DNA from: Deltaproteobacteria bacterium HGW-Deltaproteobacteria-15
Lineage (GTDB): Bacteria; Desulfobacterota; DSM-4660; Desulfatiglandales; HGW-15
NCBI GenBank assembly: GCA_002840535.1
Contig: PHBH01000050.1
Coordinates: forward strand, 1 to 52,482
Length of the DNA stretch: 52,482 nt
Direction: 5' to 3'
The position numbers and the translations under genes were made by a program. Positions 24,040-32,007 of this stretch are shown here, piece by piece (position 1 is the stretch's first letter; every line of letters starts with the position of its first letter). The notes under the pieces were generated by a model. The model ran no database searches, had not been told where the DNA came from, and saw only the letters and a list, made by a program, of their open reading frames with translations.

Positions 24040-26352
24040 CTAGACTTTCTTCCAAACGGCGCCGTCTGCAGTATCTGCGACTTCTATCCCCATTGCCCGC
24101 AGCTCTTGCCGTATTTTATCGGCTGCGGCCCAGTCTCTGGCCTTGCGAGCCGTCTCTCGTTTGGAGACCAGATCCTCCACAACCGGGTCCCTCTCCGCAG
24201 GCTCGAGGTCCAGGATTTCTAAAACGGAATTGATCCCTGAGAGGACTTCTGAGACCTTCTTCCTGTCCGAAGAAGCGAGTCCCTTATCCTCCATGATCCT
24301 GTTCATCCTGCGGCTGAATTCAAAGAGCGCGGCAATTGCCTTGGGCACGCCCAGGTCATCGTCCATGGCATCGGTAAACCCTTTTCTGAAATCATAGACG
24401 GCCTGTTCCACGTCCCCGGACGGCTCTCCGGAACGGCAGACCCGGAGTTTCCTGGTGAACTCGTCCAGATGAGCGAGGGTTCTTCTTGACGCATCGATTC
24501 TTTCAATGGAAAAGCGGATCGCTCTTCGATACGAGTGATTGATCACCCAGAAACGGATCTCCCTGCCTGTATACCCTGCGTTCAGGATGCTTCTGAGTGC
24601 GATGGCCGGGTCATCCTCGCTCTTGGAAGGCTTTTTCCCATTCATGGTGATCAGTTCATTGTGCAGCCAGTAATTGCAGGGAAGCTTGCCGGTCACCGCC
24701 TGGCTGATGGCAATGGCGTTCTCATGATGAGGAAAGATGAGCTCGACCCCACTGGTGTGGATATCGTACGTATCCCCCAGGTGCTTCATGGCCATGGCCG
24801 GGCATTCCAGGTGCCAGCTCGGCCTGATGTTCCCCCACTGGGTCGCGTAGAAAATTCCTCTTTTCAGCTCATTTAACGTGGACCTCTTGAGGAGGGTGAA
24901 ATCCCGGGGGTTCTCCTTTTCGTATTGCTCCAGATCAACCGTCTTCCCCAAGTGCATTTTTTCCAGATCGACGCGGGAGAGTCTGCCGTACTCCTTGAAA
25001 CGGGAAATATCGAAATAGACGGAGCGTAGTTTCTCATATCCGTAGCCTTTATCCAGAAGGCGACGGGTGAGTCCAATCATCTCATCGACATGCTCGCTCG
25101 CTCTCGGGAAAGAAGTGGCCCTCTTGATACGCAGCGTATCCAGGTCCTTCATGAATTCTTGATGATACTTTTCCGTGAAATCCCTCAGGGACATCCCGGC
25201 CTTCTCCGCTCCACCGATGGTGCGGTCGTCGAGGTCGGTCACATTGACTACATGCTTGACCGTGTACCCCCTGTATTCCAGGTACCGCCTCACGATATCC
25301 GCAAAGATGAACCGCCGGACGTGTCCGAGGTGAATCAACTGGCAAAGAGTCGGGCCGCAGGTATACATGGAAACGTGGTTTTCCCTGAGCGGGATGAATT
25401 CTTTCCTGCTGCGGGTCAATGTGTCGAACAGAAACAGCCCGGATCTCTTCTTGTCTGCAAACAGGGAGGTGCTGAGGTATCTCTCGCCCCCGTCCGGGAG
25501 GATGACCACGATTCTCCCTTCCGTCATTTCACCGGCCAATCTCAGTGCGCCGGCCATGGCGGCGCCCGAGCTCATCCCCACGAATATTCCCTCGTTCCTC
25601 GCCAGAAGTCTCGCGGTCTCATAGGCTTCTTCATCTTCAACATGGATGATCCTGTCGGCTCTTTTCCTTTCGAAGATGCCCGGGCGATAGGATTCCTTCA
25701 TGTTCTTGAGCCCCTGAATCTTATGGCCGCGGTAGGGCTCCACCCCAACAACAACGACACCGGGGTCCAATTCCTTGAAACGTCTGGCCAACCCCATCAA
25801 GGTTCCTGTTGTCCCCATCGTGGCAACCACTGCGGAGAGTCTGCCGCCGGTCTGCTCCCAGATCTCAGGGGCGGTTCCATGATAATGGGCAAGCCAGTTG
25901 GCTTCATTGTTGAACTGATCCGCCAGCCAGTACTTCTGGGGCTCCTCACGAATCAGATCATAAACGAATTCTATGGCGCCATCCGTGCTCAGGTGTGCCG
26001 GCGTGAATTTCAGGTCCGCCCCCATGGCGCGGAGGATCTTCTTTCTCTCCTCACTGACCGCTTCGGACATCACCAGAAGGATCCGATACCCTTTAACGGC
26101 CGCGACCAGGGAGAGACCGATGCCCGTGTTGCCGCTGGTTGCCTCAAGGATGATCTTCTCCTCGTTCAGTTCACCTTTCCTTTCCGCTTCCTCGATCATA
26201 TAGAGCGCCGGCCTGTCCTTCACAGAGCCGCCCGGATTGAACGATTCCAACTTGGCAAGGATCTCCACCCCTGCATTCGGACTCATCCGGCTTACAGGCA
26301 CGAGGGGAGTAGAACCGATCAGATCCAGGATATTCCCATACTTTTTTTTCAT
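24040..26352 (-). CDS. Cysteine synthase / cysteinyl-tRNA synthetase fusion
   Basis: A 770-aa two-domain protein. Residues 1 to about 305 are a PLP enzyme of the cysteine synthase family: Lys45 in GGSVKDRPAL, SGNTG 73-77, GTTGT 180-184 and PDGGERYLST 286-295. Residues about 305-770 are a class I CysRS: MYTCGPT (zinc Cys332), HLGH 341-344 for HIGH, VTDLDDRTI, ECPAM (Cys517), FPHHEN (His542) and KPSKS 574-578 for KMSKS. The fourth zinc ligand (Glu238 in E. coli) is Ala546 here. It could make cysteine and charge tRNA in one polypeptide. The start at 26352 matches the usual CysK start; upstream frame is unlike the family. Confidence 0.88.
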   Translation of the reverse strand: MKKKYGNILDLIGSTPLVPVSRMSPNAGVEILAKLESFNPGGSVKDRPALYMIEEAERKGELNEEKIILEATSGNTGIGLSLVAAVKGYRILLVMSEAVSEERKKILRAMGADLKFTPAHLSTDGAIEFVYDLIREEPQKYWLADQFNNEANWLAHYHGTAPEIWEQTGGRLSAVVATMGTTGTLMGLARRFKELDPGVVVVGVEPYRGHKIQGLKNMKESYRPGIFERKRADRIIHVEDEEAYETARLLARNEGIFVGMSSGAAMAGALRLAGEMTEGRIVVILPDGGERYLSTSLFADKKRSGLFLFDTLTRSRKEFIPLRENHVSMYTCGPTLCQLIHLGHVRRFIFADIVRRYLEYRGYTVKHVVNVTDLDDRTIGGAEKAGMSLRDFTEKYHQEFMKDLDTLRIKRATSFPRASEHVDEMIGLTRRLLDKGYGYEKLRSVYFDISRFKEYGRLSRVDLEKMHLGKTVDLEQYEKENPRDFTLLKRSTLNELKRGIFYATQWGNIRPSWHLECPAMAMKHLGDTYDIHTSGVELIFPHHENAIAISQAVTGKLPCNYWLHNELITMNGKKPSKSEDDPAIALRSILNAGYTGREIRFWVINHSYRRAIRFSIERIDASRRTLAHLDEFTRKLRVCRSGEPSGDVEQAVYDFRKGFTDAMDDDLGVPKAIAALFEFSRRMNRIMEDKGLASSDRKKVSEVLSGINSVLEILDLEPAERDPVVEDLVSKRETARKARDWAAADKIRQELRAMGIEVADTADGAVWKKV

Positions 26353-26478
26353 TGGTACTCTCAAAAAGGGAGGATTCGAAGATCGGGCCCCGGCAGGCAT
26401 GGAGCGCATCAAGAAGAAAAATGTATAATATCCACCGGCAGTTTGCAACACCCAAGAATGCAGTGGAGGGATTCTTTC

Positions 26479-26508
26479 TTGACTTGCGTGCCGGCTTCCC
26501 CATAGACT
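26479..26508 (+). promoter_or_regulatory. Candidate promoter of the epimerase gene
   Basis: TTGACT (26479-26484) and TAGACT (26503-26508) with an 18-bp spacer, 27 bp before the ATG at 26535. It lies in the intergenic gap between the divergent cysteine fusion and epimerase genes. Confidence 0.45.
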
Positions 26509-26534
26509 TCCGCTGTTATCCATCGGAGGAGATC

Positions 26535-27500
26535 ATGAAGATCCTTGTCACAGGGGGAGCGGGGTTCATCGGGTCAAATGTCGTGGACGGCTATGTCCGA
26601 GCGGGCCACGATGTGATCGTTGTAGACGATCTGTCTTCAGGAAAGAGAGAAAACGTGAACCCTGCGGCCAGGCTTCACGTCTGCGATATCCGATCCGACG
26701 AAATTCAGGGGATCATGGCCGCGGAAAAACCGGATATCCTGAATCACCACGCAGCCCAGGTCAGTGTGCCCTTTTCGGTAGCGGAGCCTGTCAAGGATGC
26801 GGACATCAATATCAAAGGCGTCCTGAACGTCCTGCAGTGCGCCGTCCGGAACCGCGTGAAAAAGGTTATTTTCATCTCCTCGGGCGGAGCCGTTTACGGG
26901 GAGGCGCAGGATTATCCCACGCCGGAGTCCTGCCCGCCCCTGCCGCTTTCCCCTTACGCCATATCGAAATACGTCTCGGAGCGGTATGTGGCCTGGTACC
27001 GGCACGCCCACGGGCTCGAATACACCATTCTTAGATACGCCAACGTCTACGGTCCGCGTCAGGTCCCCCATGCCGAGGCCGGGGTAGTGAGTATCTTCAT
27101 GGAGAACCTTCTCAAACAGAGGCCGTCCATTCTGAATCATTTCCCGGATGATGAGGATGGAATGGTCCGGGACTACTGCTACGTGGGGGATATCGTCGAG
27201 GCCAATATCAAGGCAGTTGAAAATGGAAACGGGATCGTCTCCAATATTGGAACCGGCTGCGAAACAAAGACCATGAAACTCTACCGCACGATCTATGAGG
27301 CCGTATGCGAATTGATGCCGGATACTCCTTCTTCCCTGGCTGTTCCTCAGAGGCAGCACGCAAGGGCCGGAGATATCAGACGGAGTTGCCTTGTCGTAGA
27401 AAAAGCCAGAAAAGAGCTCGGGTGGGTCCCCACAACATCCCTGTCAGAAGGGATTCGGCGCACCCTGAAGTGGTGGGCTGAAAAGTCTCTCCTCGGCTAA
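26535..27500 (+). CDS. UDP-glucose 4-epimerase-like extended SDR
   Basis: A 321-aa NAD-dependent sugar-nucleotide epimerase family protein. NAD motif GGAGFIG at 7-13; DDLSSGKRENV near 34; HHAAQVSVPFSV near 77; SSGGAVYGE near 116; and the catalytic YxxxK as YAISK near 142. The tail SLSEGIRRTLKWW is typical for GalE-type proteins. GGAGG is 5 nt from the chosen ATG at 26535; the longer frame from 26352 overlaps the divergent gene and lacks a ribosome site. Likely role: surface polysaccharide precursor supply; the exact sugar is unknown. Confidence 0.87.
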   Translation: MKILVTGGAGFIGSNVVDGYVRAGHDVIVVDDLSSGKRENVNPAARLHVCDIRSDEIQGIMAAEKPDILNHHAAQVSVPFSVAEPVKDADINIKGVLNVLQCAVRNRVKKVIFISSGGAVYGEAQDYPTPESCPPLPLSPYAISKYVSERYVAWYRHAHGLEYTILRYANVYGPRQVPHAEAGVVSIFMENLLKQRPSILNHFPDDEDGMVRDYCYVGDIVEANIKAVENGNGIVSNIGTGCETKTMKLYRTIYEAVCELMPDTPSSLAVPQRQHARAGDIRRSCLVVEKARKELGWVPTTSLSEGIRRTLKWWAEKSLLG

Positions 27501-27540
27501 GACAACCCTTTGAATTTACAGTGTGCTCGAATTCATTTCC

Positions 27541-27570
27541 TTGACAAATCCCGGGACATTGTTATTCTAT
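27541..27570 (+). promoter_or_regulatory. Weak candidate promoter upstream of groES
   Basis: TTGACA at 27541-27546 is followed 18 bp later by TTCTAT (27565-27570), a poor -10. No CIRCE inverted repeat (TTAGCACTC-N9-GAGTGCTAA) is present in 27501-27736, and no convincing sigma-32 box, so how this heat-shock operon is induced is not evident. Confidence 0.3.
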
Positions 27571-27736
27571 CCTGATATTTCTTTTTGAGGATTGCGGCTC
27601 CCGGTTCATAAGGGAATTAGCAGGGCCCGCGCCTCTTACAAGAGTTCACCCAATCAGTCAGGGGTTACAGGAACAGGACTCTCCGGCCGCAATTTGCCGG
27701 CCCAAAAAAATCATTTCAACGGAGGAGGATCGGACC

Positions 27737-28027
27737 ATGAACGCGAGACCACTGCAGGATAGAGTCATCGTGAAGAGGGTTCAAGAAGAGGAAAAGACAA
27801 AAGGAGGAATCATCATCCCGGATTCGGCAAAAGAGAAACCGATCGAGGGAAAAATCGTTGCCGTCGGAACCGGAAGGATCCTCGAAAGCGGCAAGAAGGT
27901 CCCCTTGCAGGTAAAAAAGGGGGATCGGGTTCTTTTCGGAAAATATTCCGGAACCGAGATCAAGATAGATGGCGAAGAACTCCTCATCATGAAGGAAGAT
28001 GACATCGTTGCGATCATAGAGAAGTGA
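27737..28027 (+). CDS. groES: Co-chaperonin GroES
   Basis: The 96-aa lid protein of the GroEL folding chamber, forming a heptamer. MNARPLQDRVIVKRVQEEEK at the start, the mobile loop EEKTKGGIIIPDSAKEKPIEG, and GDRVLFGKYSGTEIKIDGEELLIMKEDDIVAII at the end are standard. GGAGGAGG lies before the ATG. It forms an operon with groEL 64 bp downstream. Confidence 0.98.
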   Translation: MNARPLQDRVIVKRVQEEEKTKGGIIIPDSAKEKPIEGKIVAVGTGRILESGKKVPLQVKKGDRVLFGKYSGTEIKIDGEELLIMKEDDIVAIIEK

Positions 28028-28091
28028 TTCTGCGTCTCGCAGCCGATTCGCATAAATAATATTTCGCAGCCTTAAAGGAGGAAATTTCGAA

Positions 28092-29747
28092 ATGGCAAAG
28101 GATATCAGGTACAGCCAGAAGGCCAGGGAATCCATTGCAAGAGGGGTGGATACTCTTGCAGACGCGGTAAAGGTCACGTTGGGTCCAAAGGGGCGCAATG
28201 TGGTGCTGGATAAGTCATTCGGCTCGCCCAACATCACCAAGGACGGCGTCACAGTTGCGAAGGAGATCGAGCTCGAAGACAAGTTCGAGAACATGGGCGC
28301 TCAGATGGTGAAGGAAGTGGCTTCCAAGACATCGGACGTGGCCGGCGATGGGACCACCACAGCGACCGTTCTTGCACAGATCATATACAGGGAAGGGGCA
28401 AAGCTCGTAGCCGCCGGCGTAAATCCCATGGCGCTCAAGAGGGGGATCGACAAGGCGGTGGAAATCACGGTTGAAGAACTGAAGAAACTTTCCAAGCCGA
28501 CGAAAGACCAGGAAGAAATCGCCCAGGTAGGGACCATCTCCGCCAACAACGATGCCACCATTGGAAATATCATTGCCGAGGCAATGAACAAGGTGGGGAA
28601 AGAAGGCGTCATTACCGTTGAAGAAGCGAAGAGCATGGAAACCACCCTGGAAGTAGTGGAAGGGATGCAGTTCGATCGCGGGTATCTCTCCCCCTACTTC
28701 GTGACCGATCCTGAGAAGATGCTCATCAACCTGAGCGAGCCCTATATCCTTTTGAACGAGAAGAAGATCAGCAACATGAAAGATATTATCCCCTTGCTCG
28801 AGCAGATAGCGAGGATGGGCAAACCCCTTCTCATCATCGCCGAGGACATCGAAGGCGAAGCGCTTGCTACTCTGGTCGTGAACAAGCTGAGGGGAACCCT
28901 GCAATGCGCAGCCGTAAAGGCCCCTGGTTTCGGAGATCGCAGAAAGGCCATGCTGGAGGATATCGCCATCCTGACCGGAGGCAAGGTCATTTCTGAAGAA
29001 CTCGGATTCAAACTCGAGAATGCCACCCTTAACGACCTTGGGACTGCGAAGACGGTCAGCATCGACAAGGATAACACCACCATCATTGACGGAGGCGGCA
29101 GCCGAAAGGATCTGGAAGGCCGCGTCAAGCAGATCAGGGCCCAGGTCGAGGAGACCACCTCTGACTATGACCGCGAAAAACTGCAGGAGCGACTTGCCAA
29201 GCTGGTCGGCGGTGTGGCCGTGATCAATGTAGGCGCGGCTACCGAGACCGAAATGAAGGAGAAGAAGGCCAGAGTGGAAGATGCGCTCAATGCGACCCGC
29301 GCAGCGGTTGAAGAGGGCATCGTGCCCGGCGGTGGAGTTGCCCTTTTGCGCGTCGTGAAGTCGCTAGGCAAAACCAAGCTGGACGGTGAGGAGCAGCACG
29401 GATTGAACATCGTCTTGAGGGCTCTGGAAGAACCGCTCCGGCAGATTGCGAACAATGCAGGCGCCGAGGGTTCGGTGGTAGTGGAAAAGCTCAAGGACGA
29501 AAAGGGCGCTTTTGGCTACAACGCTGACACGGGCAAGTATGAGGATCTGCTGAAGGCGGGGATCATTGACCCCACGAAGGTTACCAGGTTCGCACTTCAG
29601 AATGCCGCGTCCGTGGCAGGGCTTCTGTTGACCACAGAGGCTATGATCGCCGAGAGACCGAAGGAGAAGGACGATATGCCTCCCATGCCGCATGGCGGTG
29701 GCATGGGTGGAATGGGCGGAATGGGCGGTATGGGCGGCATGATGTAA
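28092..29747 (+). CDS. groEL: Chaperonin GroEL
   Basis: A 551-aa 60-kDa chaperonin subunit that assembles into a double heptameric ring and folds proteins with ATP and GroES. The ATP-binding GDGTTTATVLAQ is near residue 86, the N-terminal TLGPKGRNVV near 30, and VEEGIVPGGGVALL near 403. It ends with the flexible Gly-Gly-Met repeat tail (GGMGGMGGMM type). Strong ribosome site (AAAGGAGG). A terminator follows immediately. Confidence 0.98.
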   Translation: MAKDIRYSQKARESIARGVDTLADAVKVTLGPKGRNVVLDKSFGSPNITKDGVTVAKEIELEDKFENMGAQMVKEVASKTSDVAGDGTTTATVLAQIIYREGAKLVAAGVNPMALKRGIDKAVEITVEELKKLSKPTKDQEEIAQVGTISANNDATIGNIIAEAMNKVGKEGVITVEEAKSMETTLEVVEGMQFDRGYLSPYFVTDPEKMLINLSEPYILLNEKKISNMKDIIPLLEQIARMGKPLLIIAEDIEGEALATLVVNKLRGTLQCAAVKAPGFGDRRKAMLEDIAILTGGKVISEELGFKLENATLNDLGTAKTVSIDKDNTTIIDGGGSRKDLEGRVKQIRAQVEETTSDYDREKLQERLAKLVGGVAVINVGAATETEMKEKKARVEDALNATRAAVEEGIVPGGGVALLRVVKSLGKTKLDGEEQHGLNIVLRALEEPLRQIANNAGAEGSVVVEKLKDEKGAFGYNADTGKYEDLLKAGIIDPTKVTRFALQNAASVAGLLLTTEAMIAERPKEKDDMPPMPHGGGMGGMGGMGGMGGMM

Positions 29748-29782
29748 TACCCCGGACGAGATCATCGTCCTTGAGAATGGCG

Positions 29783-29814
29783 AAGGGATCGGACGCTTGT
29801 CCGATCCCTTTTTT
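29783..29814 (+). terminator. Rho-independent terminator of groES-groEL
   Basis: A perfect 12-bp stem, AAGGGATCGGAC (29783-29794) with GTCCGATCCCTT (29799-29810), tetraloop GCTT and a T-run to 29814. Confidence 0.95.
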
Positions 29815-29877
29815 ATTTCCACGAAGGGCCGAGGTCTTTATTTTTGATTTACAATTATATTTAATTCAAAAAACTTA

Positions 29878-29906
29878 TTGACAAATAGAATCTAATCATA
29901 TACAAT
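29878..29906 (+). promoter_or_regulatory. Strong sigma-70 promoter
   Basis: TTGACA (29878-29883) and TACAAT (29901-29906) with an ideal 17-bp spacer, in an AT-rich stretch (29830-29920). It is the best match to consensus in the window. Start of transcription is expected near 29913. No protein gene begins within 400 bp. Confidence 0.8.
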
Positions 29907-29912
29907 AGCCTT

Positions 29913-30091
29913 CAATTGTATGTAACAGTCTTATCAGGCCTTGATCCGAAGTGCAGCCCGGGTGCGGAGTCTTCGGGTCATCATGGAGGAGAGTCAACAA
30001 AAAGCTTAACCTGATAGATGTTGCTTTTTGAAACCCTTTTCCCTAGATTAGCCTTGATTGGGCAGAGCGCGGACCGCTCTGCCCTTTTTTT
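29913..30091 (+). ncRNA. Candidate small RNA of about 180 nt
   Basis: The segment lies between the promoter at 29878-29906 and the terminator at 30060-30091 and has no ORF with a ribosome site. Predicted pairings: TATCAGG (29932-29938) with CCTGATA (30010-30016), closing a domain that contains GATCCGAAG (29943-29951) paired with CTTCGGGTC (29970-29978). An alternative stem AAAAAGC (29999-30005) with GCTTTTT (30023-30029) would exclude the first, so two folds are possible. Length is close to 6S RNA, but the 5' and 3' ends do not pair as in 6S. It could be a free small RNA or a leader with a conditional terminator in front of the cytochrome gene. Identity unknown. Confidence 0.5.
30060..30091 (+). 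terminator. Rho-independent terminator of the candidate small RNA
   Basis: Stem GGGCAGAGCG (30060-30069) with CGCTCTGCCC (30075-30084), five-base loop, then seven T. 30092-30325 contains no gene; a weak promoter-like pair (TTGACC at 30237, TACACA at 30260, 17-bp spacer) precedes the cytochrome gene. Confidence 0.92.
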
Positions 30092-30325
30092 GTCGGCCCA
30101 TAAGCCGCTCTTCGCTCCTCGAACGTCTCCCTCCATGTCCGGTTCGCTATGCACCGCCCTGCTCTCTATCGCTGTTCTCACCGCAGATTTGTTGGATCCT
30201 ATCGCCTGAATCCACGATCCTTCTTATGAGACTTTCTTGACCGCCGTCGAGATTTGGTGTACACACTGGCACAAACCTATGGAATCCGGATAGTTCATTG
30301 ACTGATCGAGGAGGTCACTTCACAG

Positions 30326-30772
30326 ATGAAAACAAGATTTTTCGCGATTGCCGCTGGATGCTCCATTCTCTTTCTTATCATCACTGTGGGGGTTTTTACC
30401 GCCACGAGCGCCAAGGAGGCGGCTACGAGTTCATTGGATGCTTTCACAATAGAGAACACGGGGTACAAGTCCGAAAGGAAAGGCCCTGTCGATTTCACCC
30501 ATAGAAAGCATGCCCTGGATTATCGGGTCTCCTGCTGGGACTGCCACCACGAGTACAAGGACGGCAAGAATGTCTGGTCCCCGTGGGAACAGACACAGCA
30601 ATGCAGCGAATGCCACGACCCTGTGAAAAGCCAGGATAAGGTCGTTTCACTTCAGAAGGCCTTTCATATGAATTGCAGGGATTGCCACAAGAAGATGGAG
30701 CAACAGGGGAGAAAAACCGGTCCCTACAGGGGATGCTCCGGATGCCACAAGGAAGAAGGAGTCAAGAAGTAG
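30326..30772 (+). CDS. Tetraheme class III (c3-type) cytochrome c
   Basis: A 148-aa exported cytochrome with four CxxCH heme sites: CWDCH 70-74, CSECH 93-97, CRDCH 117-121 and CSGCH 137-141. Free His at 59, 62, 75 and 114 are candidate second axial ligands. An N-terminal hydrophobic segment (about 7-26, ending in ATSAK) is a signal peptide or membrane anchor, placing the protein in the periplasm. The FTHRKHALDYRVSCWDCHH block is typical of c3-type cytochromes that pass electrons between hydrogenases or formate dehydrogenases and membrane complexes in deltaproteobacteria. GAGGAGG lies upstream. It appears to be a single-gene transcript. Confidence 0.92.
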   Translation: MKTRFFAIAAGCSILFLIITVGVFTATSAKEAATSSLDAFTIENTGYKSERKGPVDFTHRKHALDYRVSCWDCHHEYKDGKNVWSPWEQTQQCSECHDPVKSQDKVVSLQKAFHMNCRDCHKKMEQQGRKTGPYRGCSGCHKEEGVKK

Positions 30773-30778
30773 ACAGGA

Positions 30779-30807
30779 CTGGAATAATGGAATGCTGGAA
30801 TAATGGG
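30779..30807. repeat. Short direct repeat TGGAATAATGG
   Basis: TGGAATAATGG occurs at 30780-30790 and 30795-30805. Similar TGGAAT units appear near 14200-14320, so this belongs to a short interspersed family placed just after stop codons. Confidence 0.7.
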
Positions 30808-30880
30808 TGCAAAATACGGGAAGAGAACTCGATCTTGATAGATCCTGGTGTTGTGTCTCAGGAATAGGTTGACACTGATG

Positions 30881-30980
30881 TCATTTCGACCCCGGCGACG
30901 GCCGGGGGAGAAATCTTTCTTTTGCATGAGTTAAAGATCTCTCCCCACGCTCGAGATGCAACCCCGGCCTGATCCGGGGC
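30881..30980. repeat. Palindromic intergenic element
   Basis: Nested inverted repeats: 14-bp arms GGGGAGAAATCTTT (30905-30918) and AAAGATCTCTCCCC (30933-30946) with one mismatch, outer arms TCATTTCGA (30881-30889) and TCGAGATGC (30951-30959), then a small CCCCGG...CCGGGG hairpin. It resembles the common bacterial intergenic repeat TCATTTCGACC...GGGAGAAATCT. It lies between convergent genes and may end transcription from both. Confidence 0.65.
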
Positions 30981-30997
30981 TCACCGGTGGGTGACTA

Positions 30998-31906
30998 CTA
31001 TGCGCCCTTAAGTCTCTTGACGTAAGCGGCTGCTTCCAGGCCTGCCACACATCCTTCGCCTATCGATTTGGCCACCTGCCAGGGGGGGCCGCATATGTCC
31101 CCTGCCGCATATATGCCTGGGATATTGGTTTCCTGATTTCTGTTGGTGGCGATGTACCGCATGGTTTCACTGTCTAGAGCCACGCCCAGTCCGCCGGCGA
31201 GCGCGGTTGCACCCTTGGCTCCGAGCTCGATGAAGACCCCGCCGACCTTCAGTGCAGAGCCGTCGTCAAGAACCACGGCGTTAACGGTCTGATCCCCTGC
31301 GATCTCGACGACCTTGCGCCCCGCATGGATCTCAATGGGGCTCTCTTCGAGCTTTTCAATCAGATGGCCTGCCACATCCACTTTTTCACAGACGAGGTGC
31401 ACCTCTTTTGCATAGAAGAGCAGGGTAAGTGCCCCCGTCACTGCCGCACTCCCGCAGCCCACCATTGCAACGGACTCTCCTCTATAGAAACCCGCATCAC
31501 AATCCACGCAATTGCTGATGCCTTTCCCCAAGAAGTCCTTCTCCCCTTTCACATTCAACTTGTTGCGGGAAATGCCCATGGCGAGAATTATGGATTTCGT
31601 TTTCACCTCGCCGCCGCCTTCTGCGTCCACCAGGAAACCGCCGTCATTCATCCTCAGCTCTGTTGCGTCTTCTTCGACAAACTCCGCCCCTGATTCTTCG
31701 GCCTTCTTCCTTGCCTGCTTCAGCAGCTCGGCGCCGCTTTCCCCGTCGATACAGCAGTAGTTCTCAATGTGCGCGTTGAAGGCGCTGCTCTTTCCGATCC
31801 TCCCCAGGATCAATACTGACACCTTCCTGCGCGCCGCGTGAATAGCCGCCTGAAGTCCGGCCGGCCCTGATCCCAGGATTACCACATCATATTGTTCCTT
31901 CTGCAT
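30998..31906 (-). CDS. Thioredoxin reductase-like flavoprotein
   Basis: A 302-aa FAD-dependent pyridine nucleotide disulfide oxidoreductase. FAD motif GSGPAGLQAAIHAARR near 12-27; redox-active CVDC at 133-136 (thioredoxin reductase usually has CATC or CAxC); NAD(P)H motif GCGSAAVTGA near 150; FAD C-terminal motif IYAAGDICGPPWQVAKSIGEG. AMGISRNKLNVKGEKDFLGKG matches the TrxB pattern. AGGAAG precedes the ATG at 31906. Partner thioredoxin is not in the window; some relatives reduce other small redox proteins. Gene density suggests it may be cotranscribed with the membrane cytochrome upstream on the same strand. Confidence 0.87.
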   Translation of the reverse strand: MQKEQYDVVILGSGPAGLQAAIHAARRKVSVLILGRIGKSSAFNAHIENYCCIDGESGAELLKQARKKAEESGAEFVEEDATELRMNDGGFLVDAEGGGEVKTKSIILAMGISRNKLNVKGEKDFLGKGISNCVDCDAGFYRGESVAMVGCGSAAVTGALTLLFYAKEVHLVCEKVDVAGHLIEKLEESPIEIHAGRKVVEIAGDQTVNAVVLDDGSALKVGGVFIELGAKGATALAGGLGVALDSETMRYIATNRNQETNIPGIYAAGDICGPPWQVAKSIGEGCVAGLEAAAYVKRLKGA

Positions 31907-32007
31907 GGTGCTTCCTCCCGCTTCTCGGACCCCGCTGAACAAATATAGTCATGGCCATCGCGATTGCCACTCTCGCATAGGGAACACTCTCCTACAACTT
32001 TTAGAGG

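Noticed and set aside
27501..27736. CIRCE element for HrcA control of groESL
   Set aside because: No TTAGCACTC-N9-GAGTGCTAA or close variant was found in the leader.
29913..30091. 6S RNA or 4.5S (SRP) RNA
   Set aside because: The ends do not form the long closing stem of 6S, and the conserved SRP GGAAGGAAGCAGCC-type core is absent.
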